This document shows positions 9,219 to 17,332 of a stretch of DNA of 64,000 nt, one piece after another; positions within the stretch are counted from its first letter, which is position 1; each line of letters begins with the position of its first letter. The notes below the pieces were generated by a model. The model did no database searches and was not told where the DNA came from. It was given only the letters and a program-made list of their open reading frames with translations. The DNA lies in NCBI RefSeq assembly GCF_900163625.1, contig NZ_FUIE01000016.1, positions 1 to 64,000 on the forward strand. Direction: 5' to 3'. The translations under genes and the position numbers were made by a program. Source of the stretch: Brevundimonas diminuta 3F5N (GTDB lineage: Bacteria; Pseudomonadota; Alphaproteobacteria; Caulobacterales; Caulobacteraceae).

Positions 9219-11276
9219 ATGATGAAAACCCGCCTGATGGGCGCCGCCGCCATGGCCCTCGCCCTCGCCTTCACGGCTCAACCGACCCTCGCCCAACACG
9301 CCCACGCTTCCACGACCGCATCGACCGCCCCCGAAATCAAGCCGTGGGGCTTTGATCTGGACGGCCGCGACCTGACGGTGAAGCCGGGCGACGACTTCAA
9401 CGCCTACGCCAACGGCGTCTATCTGCGCGACACCGAGATTCCGGCCGACAAGGCCCGTTTCGGCCCGTTCGACGTCCTCTATGAGAACTCGCAGGCCCAG
9501 CTCCGCGCCATCATCGAAGCCAGCGCCGCCAACCCGGTCAACGACAACGCCCGCAAGGTCGGCGCCCTGTACGCCAGCTTCATGGACGAAGCCCGCGTCA
9601 ACCAGCTGGGCGCCCAGCCGCTGGCCGCCGACCTGGCCGCCATCCGCGCCGTGGCGAACCACAGCGACATGGCCCGCCTGATGGGCGCAAGCCACGAAGG
9701 TTTCGGCGGCTCCCTGTTCGGGGTGGCCGTGTTCGAAGACCTGCAAGACCCCAACGTCAACTCGGCCTATCTGGGCCAGGGCGGCCTGGGCCTGCCGGAC
9801 CGTGACTATTACCTGAAGCCCGACTTCGCCACGCAGCGCGAAGCCTATGTCGTCTATGTGACCCGCGCCCTGACCGCCGCCGGTTGGGACAACCCGGCCC
9901 AGGCCGCCGCCGACATCCTGGCCTTCGAGACCAAGGTGGCTGAGAAGCACTGGACCACAGTCGAGCGTCGCCAGATCGACAAGATCTACAACCCGACCGC
10001 CGTCTCGCAACTGTCGACCTTCGCGCCGGGCTTCGACTGGGCCGCCTTCCTGCAGGCGTCGAAGGTCGAAAGCGTGCCGACCCTGGTGCTGATGGAAAAC
10101 ACCGCCATCCCCGGCATCGCCCAGGTGTTCGCCGACACCCCCATCGAGACGCTGAAGGCCTGGCAGGCCTTCCAGACCGTCGATCAGGCCAGCCCCTATC
10201 TGTCCGACGCCTTCGTTGACTCGCGCTTCGAGTTCCGCGGCAAGACCCTGCGCGGCCAGCCCGAGAACCGTCCGCGCTGGAACCGCGGCGTCGCCCTGGT
10301 CGACGGCCAGCTGGGCGAGGTTCTGGGCCAGGAATACGTCCGCCTGCACTTCCCGGCTTCGTCCAAGACGCAGATGGAGCAGTTGGTCGCCAACCTCAGC
10401 GCCGCCATGACCGAGCGCCTGAAGGCCCTGGACTGGATGAGCGAGCCTACGCGCGAACAGGCTCTGCTGAAGATGTCCAAGTTCGGCGTGAAGATCGGCT
10501 ATCCCGAGAAATGGCGCAGCTATGACGGGCTGGAGCTGACGGCAGGCGACCTCTACGGCAACGTCGAGCGCGCCTCCGCCTTCGACTGGGCCTGGAACCG
10601 CAGCAAGATCGGCCAGCCGGTCGATCCGCTGGAGTGGGGCATGACGCCCCAGACGGTGAACGCCTATTACAACCCCCCTCGCAACGAGATCGTCTTCCCG
10701 GCCGCCATCCTGCAGGCGCCCTTCTTCGACCCGAACGCCGACCCGGCGGTCAACTACGGCGGCATCGGCGCCGTGATCGGCCACGAGATCACCCACGGCT
10801 TCGACGATCAGGGCCGCAAGACGGACGCCAACGGCGTGCTGCGCGACTGGTGGACGCCCGAGGACGCCGCCCGTTTCGAGGAACGCGCCAAGACCCTGGG
10901 CGCCATCTACGCCGCTGAAGAGCCGATCCCTGGTACGCCCATCAACGGCGACCTGACCATGGGCGAGAACATCGCCGACCTGGGCGGCCTGCTGATGGCG
11001 CTGGACGCCTACAACCGCAGCCTGAACGGCCAGCCGGCCCCGGTGATCGACGGCCTGACCGGCGAGCAACGCGTCTTCCTGGGCTGGGCCCAGGTGTGGC
11101 GTGAGAAGTCGCGTGAAGAGGCTCTGAAAGAGCAGCTGACCACCGACCCGCACTCGCCCGGCATGGCGCGCGCCGCCACCCCGCCGCGCAACATCGACGC
11201 CTGGTACGCCGCCTTCGGCGTCACCCCGGATCAGGCCGAGTTCATCGCCCCCGAAAAGCGCGCCCGCATCTGGTAA
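9219..11276 (+). CDS. M13 family metallopeptidase (neprilysin-like)
   Basis: A predicted exported zinc endopeptidase of 685 residues. The zinc motif HEITH lies at residues 522-526, and the third ligand is expected in the downstream ENIADLGG motif. NAYYNPPRNEIVFPA before the zinc site is typical of M13 enzymes. The N-terminus from the ATG pair at 9219/9222 gives a clean signal peptide ending at TLAQ; the in-frame ATG at 9165 would place 18 extra residues before it, so I prefer 9219. The gene stands alone, ending in a strong terminator. Its peptide substrates cannot be told from sequence. Confidence 0.93.
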   Translation: MMKTRLMGAAAMALALAFTAQPTLAQHAHASTTASTAPEIKPWGFDLDGRDLTVKPGDDFNAYANGVYLRDTEIPADKARFGPFDVLYENSQAQLRAIIEASAANPVNDNARKVGALYASFMDEARVNQLGAQPLAADLAAIRAVANHSDMARLMGASHEGFGGSLFGVAVFEDLQDPNVNSAYLGQGGLGLPDRDYYLKPDFATQREAYVVYVTRALTAAGWDNPAQAAADILAFETKVAEKHWTTVERRQIDKIYNPTAVSQLSTFAPGFDWAAFLQASKVESVPTLVLMENTAIPGIAQVFADTPIETLKAWQAFQTVDQASPYLSDAFVDSRFEFRGKTLRGQPENRPRWNRGVALVDGQLGEVLGQEYVRLHFPASSKTQMEQLVANLSAAMTERLKALDWMSEPTREQALLKMSKFGVKIGYPEKWRSYDGLELTAGDLYGNVERASAFDWAWNRSKIGQPVDPLEWGMTPQTVNAYYNPPRNEIVFPAAILQAPFFDPNADPAVNYGGIGAVIGHEITHGFDDQGRKTDANGVLRDWWTPEDAARFEERAKTLGAIYAAEEPIPGTPINGDLTMGENIADLGGLLMALDAYNRSLNGQPAPVIDGLTGEQRVFLGWAQVWREKSREEALKEQLTTDPHSPGMARAATPPRNIDAWYAAFGVTPDQAEFIAPEKRARIW

Positions 11277-11306
11277 GCGGCGCGTCCGGCGACGGACAAA
11301 AAGAAA

Positions 11307-11339
11307 GGGCGTCGGCTTCGCGGCCGACGCCCTTTTTTC
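11307..11339 (+). terminator. Rho-independent terminator after the M13 peptidase gene
   Basis: The stem GGGCGTCGGC / GCCGACGCCC (11307-11332) has a six-base loop and is followed by a run of T. The preceding AAAAAGAAA gives the other strand a T-rich tail as well, so it probably also ends the leftward transcript of the small lipoprotein gene at 11359. Confidence 0.93.
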
Positions 11340-11358
11340 TTGCCGTACGGCGAAAGCC

Positions 11359-11571
11359 TTATTCGTGCGGCTTCCTCGGCGTGGTGGCGGCGCCCGCGAC
11401 CGCGCCGATGACGCCGCCGGCGACCGTCGCGCCGGTGTTGCCGCCGATCGCCTGTCCGGCCACCGCGCCGCCCAGAGCGCCCGTGGCGGCGCGTTGTTCC
11501 GTTGTCGTGCCGCAGGCGGCCAGCAAGGCCGTCAGGCCGATCACCGGGGCGAGTTTCAGCATCGTCTTCAT
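11359..11571 (-). CDS. Small lipoprotein with glycine-zipper segment
   Basis: A 70-residue predicted outer-membrane or periplasmic lipoprotein. A short signal peptide ends in the lipobox LLAAC with Cys20. The mature part is rich in G-x-x-x-G spacing (TGALGGAVAGQAIGG, then VAGGVIGAVAG), typical of 17-kDa-antigen-like or osmotically induced glycine-zipper lipoproteins. I chose the ATG at 11571 because AAGGA lies seven bases before it; an ATG at 11580 is in frame. The function is unknown. A possible role in envelope stability is inference only. Confidence 0.75.
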   Translation of the reverse strand: MKTMLKLAPVIGLTALLAACGTTTEQRAATGALGGAVAGQAIGGNTGATVAGGVIGAVAGAATTPRKPHE

Positions 11572-11622
11572 AATGGTCATCCTTGTTCTTCTTCGAGAGA
11601 CAGCGTGACCATGAAAACGAAA

Positions 11623-11652
11623 CGGCCCGCCCCCGGTTCCGGGAGCGGGCCG
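11623..11652 (-). terminator. Probable terminator downstream of ndk
   Basis: Read on the minus strand, a GC-rich stem (CGGCCCGC pairing with GCGGGCCG) is followed by TTTCGTTTTC. It is the last of three hairpins between ndk and the lipoprotein gene. The T run is interrupted, so efficiency is uncertain. Confidence 0.55.
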
Positions 11653-11683
11653 AATTGTCACACAGCTTGACCGCAAACGATCA

Positions 11684-11782
11684 GGCCGCGTCGGGTCGAA
11701 AAGGCGAAGCCTTTTGACCGCGGCCCATAAATCAGGGCCGCGTCGGGTCGGGAGCTCCCGAAGGGCCGACGAGCGCGGCCCT
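11684..11782. repeat. Two tandem related hairpins after ndk
   Basis: Two successive foldback units (11684-11725 and 11735-11782) each begin with GGCCGCGTCGGGTCG and close with CGCGGCC. Their loops differ (a GAAAAGGCGAAGCCTTTT helix against a GGGAGCTCCC helix). The shared first half and diverged apices suggest duplication of one hairpin. They lie in the presumed 3' untranslated region of ndk and could shield the mRNA end. Confidence 0.6.
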
Positions 11783-11788
11783 TCAAGA

Positions 11789-12208
11789 TCAGCCGACGAT
11801 GTCGGCGTCCGTGAAGAACTGGGCGATCTCGATGCCGGCGTTTTCCAGCGAGTCCGAACCGTGGACCGAGTTCTCGCCGATCGACAGGGCGAACAGCTTG
11901 CGGATGGTGCCTTCAGCGGCGTCGTTCGGGTTGGTGGCGCCCATGACTTCGCGGTATTTGGCGACGGCGCCTTCGGCTTCCAGCACCTGCACGACCACCG
12001 GCTCGGCGATCATCTGCGACACCAGTTCGCCGTAGAAGGGACGCTCAGCGTGCACTTCGTAGAATTTTTTGGCTTGAGCTTCGGTAAGCTTGACGCGGCG
12101 TTGAGCCACAATACGCAGGCCAGCGCCTTCGATGACGGCGTTGATGGCGCCCGTCAGGTTACGGCGGGTGGCGTCCGGCTTGATGATCGAGAACGTACGT
12201 TCGGTCAT
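11789..12208 (-). CDS. ndk: Nucleoside diphosphate kinase
   Basis: Ndk balances nucleoside triphosphate pools by phosphate transfer through a histidine. The 139-residue length is typical. The N-terminus [17 protein letters not shown] and the active-site motif [10 protein letters not shown], with phospho-histidine His116, are both present. The gene is monocistronic, with a promoter candidate about 40 bases upstream and three hairpins downstream. Confidence 0.97.
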   Translation of the reverse strand: MTERTFSIIKPDATRRNLTGAINAVIEGAGLRIVAQRRVKLTEAQAKKFYEVHAERPFYGELVSQMIAEPVVVQVLEAEGAVAKYREVMGATNPNDAAEGTIRKLFALSIGENSVHGSDSLENAGIEIAQFFTDADIVG

Positions 12209-12246
12209 GGGAGTGACTTCTTGTTTGGGAGTTTGAGGGTCGGCGG

Positions 12247-12275
12247 CTTATAGCGAGCGCCGCACATCTTTCCAA
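12247..12275 (-). promoter_or_regulatory. Candidate promoter of ndk
   Basis: On the minus strand TTGGAA (12275-12270) precedes GCTATAAG (12254-12247) with a 15-base gap. The -10 box fits GCTANA at its first six positions. It lies about 40 bases before the ndk ATG in the divergent gap shared with the ABC-F gene. Confidence 0.45.
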
Positions 12276-12312
12276 TATCCCCGCGCGTACGCCTTTTTTC
12301 TTTCCGGTTGCC

Positions 12313-14199
12313 ATGCTGCAGATCAAAAACCTGACCTACAACGCCTGGGGCCGCGAGTTCCTGGACGACGCCTCCGTCAGCCTGCCGCCGGGGTCCAAGG
12401 TGGGCCTGGTCGGCCGCAACGGCATCGGCAAGTCGACGCTGTTCAAGCTGATCCTCGGCGAGCTGGCCGCCAACGGCGATGAAATCTCCCTGCCCAAGAC
12501 CGCGCGCATCGGCTCGGTCGATCAGGAACACCCCGCAACGCCGGTCAGCGTGCTGGACACCATTCTGGAAGCCGACGTCGAGCGTCACGACCTGCTGACC
12601 CGGCTGGAAACCGCCGAGCCCGAGGACATGGGCGAGATCTGGGGCCGCCTGATCGAGATCGACGCCGACAGCGCCCCTGCCCGCGCGTCCGAAATCCTGG
12701 CGGGTCTGGGCTTCAGTCATGAAGACATCCTGCGCCCGATGGCCGAGTTCTCGGGCGGGTGGCGGATGCGTGTGGCCCTGGCGGCCGCCCTGTTCGCCGA
12801 GCCGGACATGCTGCTGCTGGACGAACCGACCAACTACCTCGACCTGGAAGGCGCCCTGTGGCTGGAGCAGCGGCTGAAGCGCTATCCGCACACGGCCCTG
12901 ATCATCAGCCACGACCGCGAGCTGCTGAACGGCGTCTGCACCCACATCCTGCAACTGTCGAACCGCAAGCTGGACCTCTACACCGGCAACTACGACACCT
13001 TCGAGAAGACGCGGGCCGAGAAGCTGCGCCTGATGGAGGCCAACAAGTCCAAGCAGGACGCCGAGCGCGCCCACCTGCAGAAGTTCATCGACCGCTTCAA
13101 GGCCAAGGCGTCGAAGGCCACCCAGGCCCAGTCGCGCGTCAAGCGGCTGGAGAAGATGCAGCGCATCGAACTGCCGCCGGAAGAGCGCGTCGCCCCCTTC
13201 ACCCTGCCCTCGCCGGAACGCCCACTGCCCCCGCCGCTGATCCGGCTGGAGAAGGCCAACGTCGGCTATGAGCCGGGCAAGCCGATCCTGAAAAACCTGA
13301 ACCTGCGGATGGACCTGGACGACCGTATCGGCCTGCTGGGCGTCAACGGAGCGGGCAAGTCGACCTTCGCCAAACTGATCGCCAAGGCCCTGACCGTCGA
13401 GACGGGCGAGTTCCATCGCGACGGCAAGATGCGCGTGGGCTGGTTCCACCAGCACCAGATCGAGGCGATGGACCCGACCGACACGCCGCTGGAGATCATC
13501 CGCCGCGCCATGCCGGACGCCTCGGAAAGCAGCCGCCGCAGCCGTCTGGCCCAGTTCGGCTTGCCGTTCGAAAAGCAGGAAACCACCGTCGCATCGCTGT
13601 CGGGCGGCGAGCGGGCGCGCCTGCTGCTGAACCTGGTGGCGATGGATGCGCCGCACATCCTGATCCTGGACGAACCGACCAACCACCTGGACATCGACAG
13701 CCGCCGCGCCCTGCTGGACGCGCTGAACGAATATACCGGCGCCGTGATCCTGATCACCCACGACCGCTCGCTGATGGAGTTGGTGGCCGACCGCCTGTGG
13801 CTGGCAGCCGACGGCTCGGTGAAGCCATTCGACGGCGACATGGACGACTATCAGAAGTTCGTCCTCGACCGCGCCAAACAGGCGGGGATGAAGCCCAGCC
13901 AGGTTAAGCATGAGGAAGCCGCAGCCGAGGCGTCCGCGCCCGCCGTCGCGCCCAAGGCCGAGAAGAAGAAGGGACCGTCTCCTTCCACGCTTCGCCATGC
14001 GGTGAAGAAGGCCGAGGACCGGATGGCCCAGTTGACCGCTGATCTGGCGCGTCTGGACGACGATCTGGCCAACGCCGCCGTCAATGATCCGAAGAAGCTG
14101 GAAGGCCTGACCCGTTCGCGCGCCAAGACCCAGGCAGACCTGGATCAGGCAGAGGTCGACTGGATCGCCGCCGAAGAGGCCCTGGCCGAGGTGTCCTGA
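12313..14199 (+). CDS. ABC-F family ATP-binding protein (Uup/EttA type)
   Basis: A 628-residue soluble protein with two tandem ATP-binding domains and no membrane segments, as expected for ABC-F proteins acting at the ribosome. Domain 1 has GRNGIGKST, a signature FSGGWRMRVALAAAL and Walker B LLLDEPTNYLD. Domain 2 has GVNGAGKST, LSGGERARLLLNL and LILDEPTNHLD. A charged inter-domain linker lies near residues 230-290. A lysine/alanine-rich linker then leads to a C-terminal coiled coil (about 560-628), which favours a Uup-like member over EttA. Which subfamily it belongs to cannot be settled here. Its stop overlaps the start of the next gene by one base. Confidence 0.9.
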   Translation: MLQIKNLTYNAWGREFLDDASVSLPPGSKVGLVGRNGIGKSTLFKLILGELAANGDEISLPKTARIGSVDQEHPATPVSVLDTILEADVERHDLLTRLETAEPEDMGEIWGRLIEIDADSAPARASEILAGLGFSHEDILRPMAEFSGGWRMRVALAAALFAEPDMLLLDEPTNYLDLEGALWLEQRLKRYPHTALIISHDRELLNGVCTHILQLSNRKLDLYTGNYDTFEKTRAEKLRLMEANKSKQDAERAHLQKFIDRFKAKASKATQAQSRVKRLEKMQRIELPPEERVAPFTLPSPERPLPPPLIRLEKANVGYEPGKPILKNLNLRMDLDDRIGLLGVNGAGKSTFAKLIAKALTVETGEFHRDGKMRVGWFHQHQIEAMDPTDTPLEIIRRAMPDASESSRRSRLAQFGLPFEKQETTVASLSGGERARLLLNLVAMDAPHILILDEPTNHLDIDSRRALLDALNEYTGAVILITHDRSLMELVADRLWLAADGSVKPFDGDMDDYQKFVLDRAKQAGMKPSQVKHEEAAAEASAPAVAPKAEKKKGPSPSTLRHAVKKAEDRMAQLTADLARLDDDLANAAVNDPKKLEGLTRSRAKTQADLDQAEVDWIAAEEALAEVS

Positions 14200-14441
14200 T
14201 GAGCAAGACGCCGCCCCTGCTGACCAAGGACGAGATGCAGGAAGCGTCCGCCCGGCTGCGCGCCTACCTGCGCGACGAGCTGGAGGTGGAGGTTGGCCAG
14301 TTGCCCGCCGAAATGCTGGTGGAGTTCATCGGCCGGGACATCGGCCGTCTGTTCTACAATCGCGGCCTGCGCGATGCGGAGACTGTGGTGCGCCAGAAGG
14401 TAGAGGACGTCGCCGACGCCCTCTACGGCCTGGAGCGATAG
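14199..14441 (+). CDS. DUF2164 family protein
   Basis: An 80-residue acidic helical protein that resembles the uncharacterised DUF2164 family. It has a mid-protein EFIGRDIGRLFYNRGLRDA stretch with the family's YN-G-x-x-D-A pattern, and a C-terminal VEDVADALYGLE helix. No signal peptide or membrane segment is visible. The start overlaps the stop of the ABC-F gene, implying coupled translation. No function is known. Confidence 0.75.
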   Translation: MSKTPPLLTKDEMQEASARLRAYLRDELEVEVGQLPAEMLVEFIGRDIGRLFYNRGLRDAETVVRQKVEDVADALYGLER

Positions 14442-14445
14442 TCAT

Positions 14446-14541
14446 CCCGCTCACCCCGGCGGACGCCGGGGCCCAGTGAGAACTTCATCCGCGGCGTTTG
14501 CAGCCAAAGCACTGGGTCCCGGCGTCCGCCGGAATGAGCGG
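14446..14541. repeat. Palindrome-bounded intergenic repeat, family A, copy 3
   Basis: The left arm 14446-14478 and right arm 14510-14541 are near-perfect inverted copies, each with an internal CCGGCG-type palindrome. The inner bases next to the right arm (GCAGCCAAAGCACTGGG) match the copy at 28-154. It begins five bases after the DUF2164 stop codon and lies between convergent genes, where it may double as a terminator hairpin. Confidence 0.8.
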
Positions 14542-14554
14542 ATATTTATGCGCC

Positions 14555-14857
14555 TCAGCCGCAGCTGACACGCGTCACGACGTTGATCTTGTCGTCGTAG
14601 GTGAAGGTCACGCGGTTGTCGCGATAGTCCATGGTCGCCGCGCAAGTGCTGCACAGAACGCGGAAGATGCGGCCTTCCGGCGCGGTCGGAATGGTCGAGC
14701 GATTGCGGCCGACATAGTCCTGATAGTCGCTGGCCTTGCAGGCGACGGGCGTCGCTTCGCCGCCGGGCGCCGGCGTCGCGCCGCCGCCCTGAGTCGGGGC
14801 GCAGGCGGCCAGGGCGAGGAAGCTCACAGCGGCGCTCAGGGTCAGAATCGTCTTCAT
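14555..14857 (-). CDS. Small lipoprotein resembling I78 peptidase inhibitors
   Basis: A 100-residue predicted lipoprotein: the signal peptide ends in LALAAC. After a Gly/Pro/Ala linker, the C-terminal 60 residues have the compact shape of the I78 inhibitor family: a YVGRNRSTIP helix-turn, a strand with FRVLC, and the closing VRV-type strand VVTRVSCG. An extra pair of cysteines (LCSTC) replaces the usual strand, so the match is partial. It is the last gene of a pepA-holC-led operon and is clearly related to its upstream neighbour. Protease inhibition is inference. Confidence 0.65.
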   Translation of the reverse strand: MKTILTLSAAVSFLALAACAPTQGGGATPAPGGEATPVACKASDYQDYVGRNRSTIPTAPEGRIFRVLCSTCAATMDYRDNRVTFTYDDKINVVTRVSCG

Positions 14858-14873
14858 GGCGGCGTCCTTTCGA

Positions 14874-15203
14874 TCAGCCGCAGCGAACCTGTTCGACCAG
14901 GCCCGTCTGCTGATTGTAGAAAATATTCAAGCGGTAAGGCGAATAATCTTCGGTCACGGGACAGGTCGTGCAGGCGACGCGACGGTTCACCACATCCACC
15001 GGAACGGGAATCTGGCTGCGCGGTTTCCCGACCAGCCACTGAAGCTCGCCGGCCTTGCACATGTCGCCGTCGATGCTGCGGACGCCCGGTTCGGAAAGAT
15101 AGGGCCGTTCGGTCGAGGAGACCGGCGTCCTGACGGGCGCCGTCGGCTGGCCGGCGTGCCGGGCAGGCGGCGAGGCGCAGGCCGACAGGGCGACGAGGCC
15201 CAC
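14874..15203 (-). CDS. Second I78-like small secreted protein
   Basis: The C-terminal 60 residues are a diverged paralogue of the downstream gene product. They share the WLVGKPRSQIP segment, a CTTC pair and a terminal VEQVRCG. The N-terminus has a lipobox-like VALSAC. The start is uncertain: no ATG gives a signal peptide, so I suggest GTG at 15203, or a CTG at about 15215 overlapping the holC stop. A longer in-frame reading through holC (to 15350) is unlikely. Function is unknown; it is co-transcribed with holC and its paralogue. Confidence 0.6.
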   Translation of the reverse strand: MGLVALSACASPPARHAGQPTAPVRTPVSSTERPYLSEPGVRSIDGDMCKAGELQWLVGKPRSQIPVPVDVVNRRVACTTCPVTEDYSPYRLNIFYNQQTGLVEQVRCG

Positions 15204-15211
15204 GCCCAGGG

Positions 15212-15673
15212 TCAGGCCGCCTTTTCCCAGCGGCCCTCGTCCGATTGTTTCCAGTAGGCCAGGTCGGCGCCGTCCGCCTTCAGCGTCCGCCAGCGCCCGC
15301 GCGCATGGTTCAGCGCCTGCTCGTCCCGACCGTCGAAGATGATGAAGCAACGTGCGAACTCCTGCGTGGCCCCAAGCTCTGAGTCATCGACGATGAACAG
15401 CGCCTGAGCGCCATTCAGATTCTCGCCTGATTCGGACAGGAGCACAGGCTGGCGCGCGGCATGGTCGCCGTCAGCCCGTCCGTGAGGCAGGAAGCTGTCG
15501 TCGCGATAGGTCCACAACAGCTCGTCGATGTCGTCGAGCCGGTGCGAGGCCGCTCCGCGGATCAGGGCGCGCCAGCCCCGCTGAAGCGTGCGCTCCAGCA
15601 AGGTCGGCAGCACCTGATCCAGCGTCGAGCGCTCCAGGTGGTAGAACCAGATTTCCGGCTTGGCGTCAGACAC
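15212..15673 (-). CDS. holC: DNA polymerase III chi subunit
   Basis: HolC belongs to the clamp-loader accessory pair chi-psi and contacts single-strand-binding protein. The 153-residue protein has the family pattern: EIWFYHLERSTLDQVLPTLL at the N-terminus, a central DELLWTYRDDSFLPHG segment and an FDGRDE loop near the C-terminus. It follows pepA by 25 bases, the conserved pepA-holC order of many proteobacteria. The psi partner (HolD) is not recognisable in this window, as is usual for alphaproteobacteria. Confidence 0.9.
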   Translation of the reverse strand: MSDAKPEIWFYHLERSTLDQVLPTLLERTLQRGWRALIRGAASHRLDDIDELLWTYRDDSFLPHGRADGDHAARQPVLLSESGENLNGAQALFIVDDSELGATQEFARCFIIFDGRDEQALNHARGRWRTLKADGADLAYWKQSDEGRWEKAA

Positions 15674-15698
15674 CCGGCCCTACCTTCCTGAACTGAGA

Positions 15699-17174
15699 TC
15701 AGCCTTCGTAGTGGTCGGCGACCATGCGGTCGAGCAGACGCACGCCATAGCCCACGGCGCCGTCCGGCACGGTCGGATTCTTGGAGTCCTTCACCCAGGC
15801 GGTCGACGCGATATCGATATGCGCCCACGGCGTACCGTTGGTGAAGCGTTGCAGGAACAGAGCGGCGGTGATCGAGCCGCCGGCGCGGCCGTTGCCCATG
15901 TTCTTTACATCGGCGATCGGGCTGTCGATGTGACGCTCGTATTCCGCCGGGATCGGCAGGCGCCAGGACTTCTCGCCCACCTTCGGGCCGGCGTCGGCGA
16001 TGTTGGCGGCCAGTTCGTCGCTGTTGGTGAAGACGCCCGCGTATTCCAGGCCCAGCGAGATGATGATGGCGCCCGTCAGGGTGGCCAGATCGATCATGAA
16101 CTTCGGCTTGAAGCGGTCCTGCGTGTACCAGAGCGCGTCGGCCAGAACGAGGCGGCCCTCGGCGTCGGTGTTCAGCACTTCGATGGTCTGGCCCGACATG
16201 GAGGTGACCACGTCGCCCGGACGCTGGGCGGCGCCGTCAGGCATGTTCTCGACCAGGCCGAGGACGCCGACGACGTTGACCTTGGCCTTGCGGCCGACCA
16301 AGGCGTGCATCAGGCCGGCCACGGCGGCGGCGCCGCCCATGTCCCACTTCATCTCTTCCATGCCGTCGGCGGGCTTCAGGCTGATGCCGCCGGTGTCGAA
16401 GCAGACGCCCTTGCCGACGAAGGCGATGGGGGCCTCGCCTTCCTTGCCGCCGTTCCACTGGATGACAGCCAGCTGGCTTTCACGAACCGAGCCCATGCCG
16501 ACGCCGAGCAGCGAGCCCATGCCCAGCTTCTCCATCTCGGCCTCGCCCAGGATCTCCACCTTGGCGCCCAGGGCCTCAAGCTCCTTCACGCGGCGCGCGA
16601 ACTCGGCCGGGTACAGGATGTTGGCGGGCTCAGACACCAGATCGCGCGAGAACAGCACCGCGTCGGCCACGGCCGACAGCGGCGTAAAGGCGGCCTCGGC
16701 GGCCTTCACATCCGAGGTCACGACGCGCACGGTCGTCACCGACGGGATCTTCTCGGCCTTCTGCTTGGTCAGGTATTTGGCGAAGCGGTAGGCGGCCAGG
16801 CGCACGGCGAAACCGGCGCGGGCGGCCAGTTCCGGCGACAGGTGCGAGGCCTCAAGGGTCAGGACTTCGGCGCCCGACATTTTGGCGGCGTGATAGGCGG
16901 CGGCGGCGGCGGTTTCGATCGCCAGATCGTCCAGCTTGTCGGCCGCGCCTGCGCCGACCAGCAGGACCGCGTTGGCGTCGATGCCGGCCGGAGCGGCGAC
17001 GTTCAAGCTGCTGTTGGCGGCGCCGGTGAAGCGGCTGTTCTTCATCGCCTTGGCCAGAGCGCCCGAGGCGGCCTGATCCAGCGCCGAACCGGCGCCCGCG
17101 AGGGCTCTTCCTTCATGCACCAGCACGGCAAGAATTTCGGCGGCGCTCGACGAAGCGACGAATTCGATTTTCAT
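15699..17174 (-). CDS. pepA: Leucyl aminopeptidase (M17 family)
   Basis: PepA is a two-metal cytosolic aminopeptidase that forms hexamers, and in some bacteria it also binds DNA. The catalytic domain shows GKGVCFDTGGISLKPADG with the metal-binding Lys/Asp pair, then MKWDMGGAAAV, and NTDAEGRLVLADAL with the catalytic Arg. I chose the ATG at 17174 (MKIEFVASS), giving 491 residues; an in-frame ATG at 17201 would add nine. It heads a minus-strand operon with holC and two small secreted proteins, and is divergent from lptF. Confidence 0.95.
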   Translation of the reverse strand: MKIEFVASSSAAEILAVLVHEGRALAGAGSALDQAASGALAKAMKNSRFTGAANSSLNVAAPAGIDANAVLLVGAGAADKLDDLAIETAAAAAYHAAKMSGAEVLTLEASHLSPELAARAGFAVRLAAYRFAKYLTKQKAEKIPSVTTVRVVTSDVKAAEAAFTPLSAVADAVLFSRDLVSEPANILYPAEFARRVKELEALGAKVEILGEAEMEKLGMGSLLGVGMGSVRESQLAVIQWNGGKEGEAPIAFVGKGVCFDTGGISLKPADGMEEMKWDMGGAAAVAGLMHALVGRKAKVNVVGVLGLVENMPDGAAQRPGDVVTSMSGQTIEVLNTDAEGRLVLADALWYTQDRFKPKFMIDLATLTGAIIISLGLEYAGVFTNSDELAANIADAGPKVGEKSWRLPIPAEYERHIDSPIADVKNMGNGRAGGSITAALFLQRFTNGTPWAHIDIASTAWVKDSKNPTVPDGAVGYGVRLLDRMVADHYEG

Positions 17175-17332
17175 GAAACTGACTCCAGACCGAGAAAACA
17201 CGCCTCGGCCACGCTTGAATTTGCCATGGTCGCGGCGACGGTTTCGTCGGGGCGGCCGGATGTGTATTACATGGCTCGCATCGCCCTGGGCTGCAACACG
17301 TTCGCAGCCGATTATACGACCTTACCCGCCGC

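Noticed and set aside
9063-11153. A 696-codon open frame antisense to the M13 peptidase gene, with similar long antisense frames opposite ppk1, the ABC-F gene, pepA, lptD, purF and der
   Set aside because: These are by-products of very high GC and codon bias. Their residues are low-complexity (rich in Gln, His, Gly, Arg, Asp) with no domain motifs, while the opposite strand encodes clear families.
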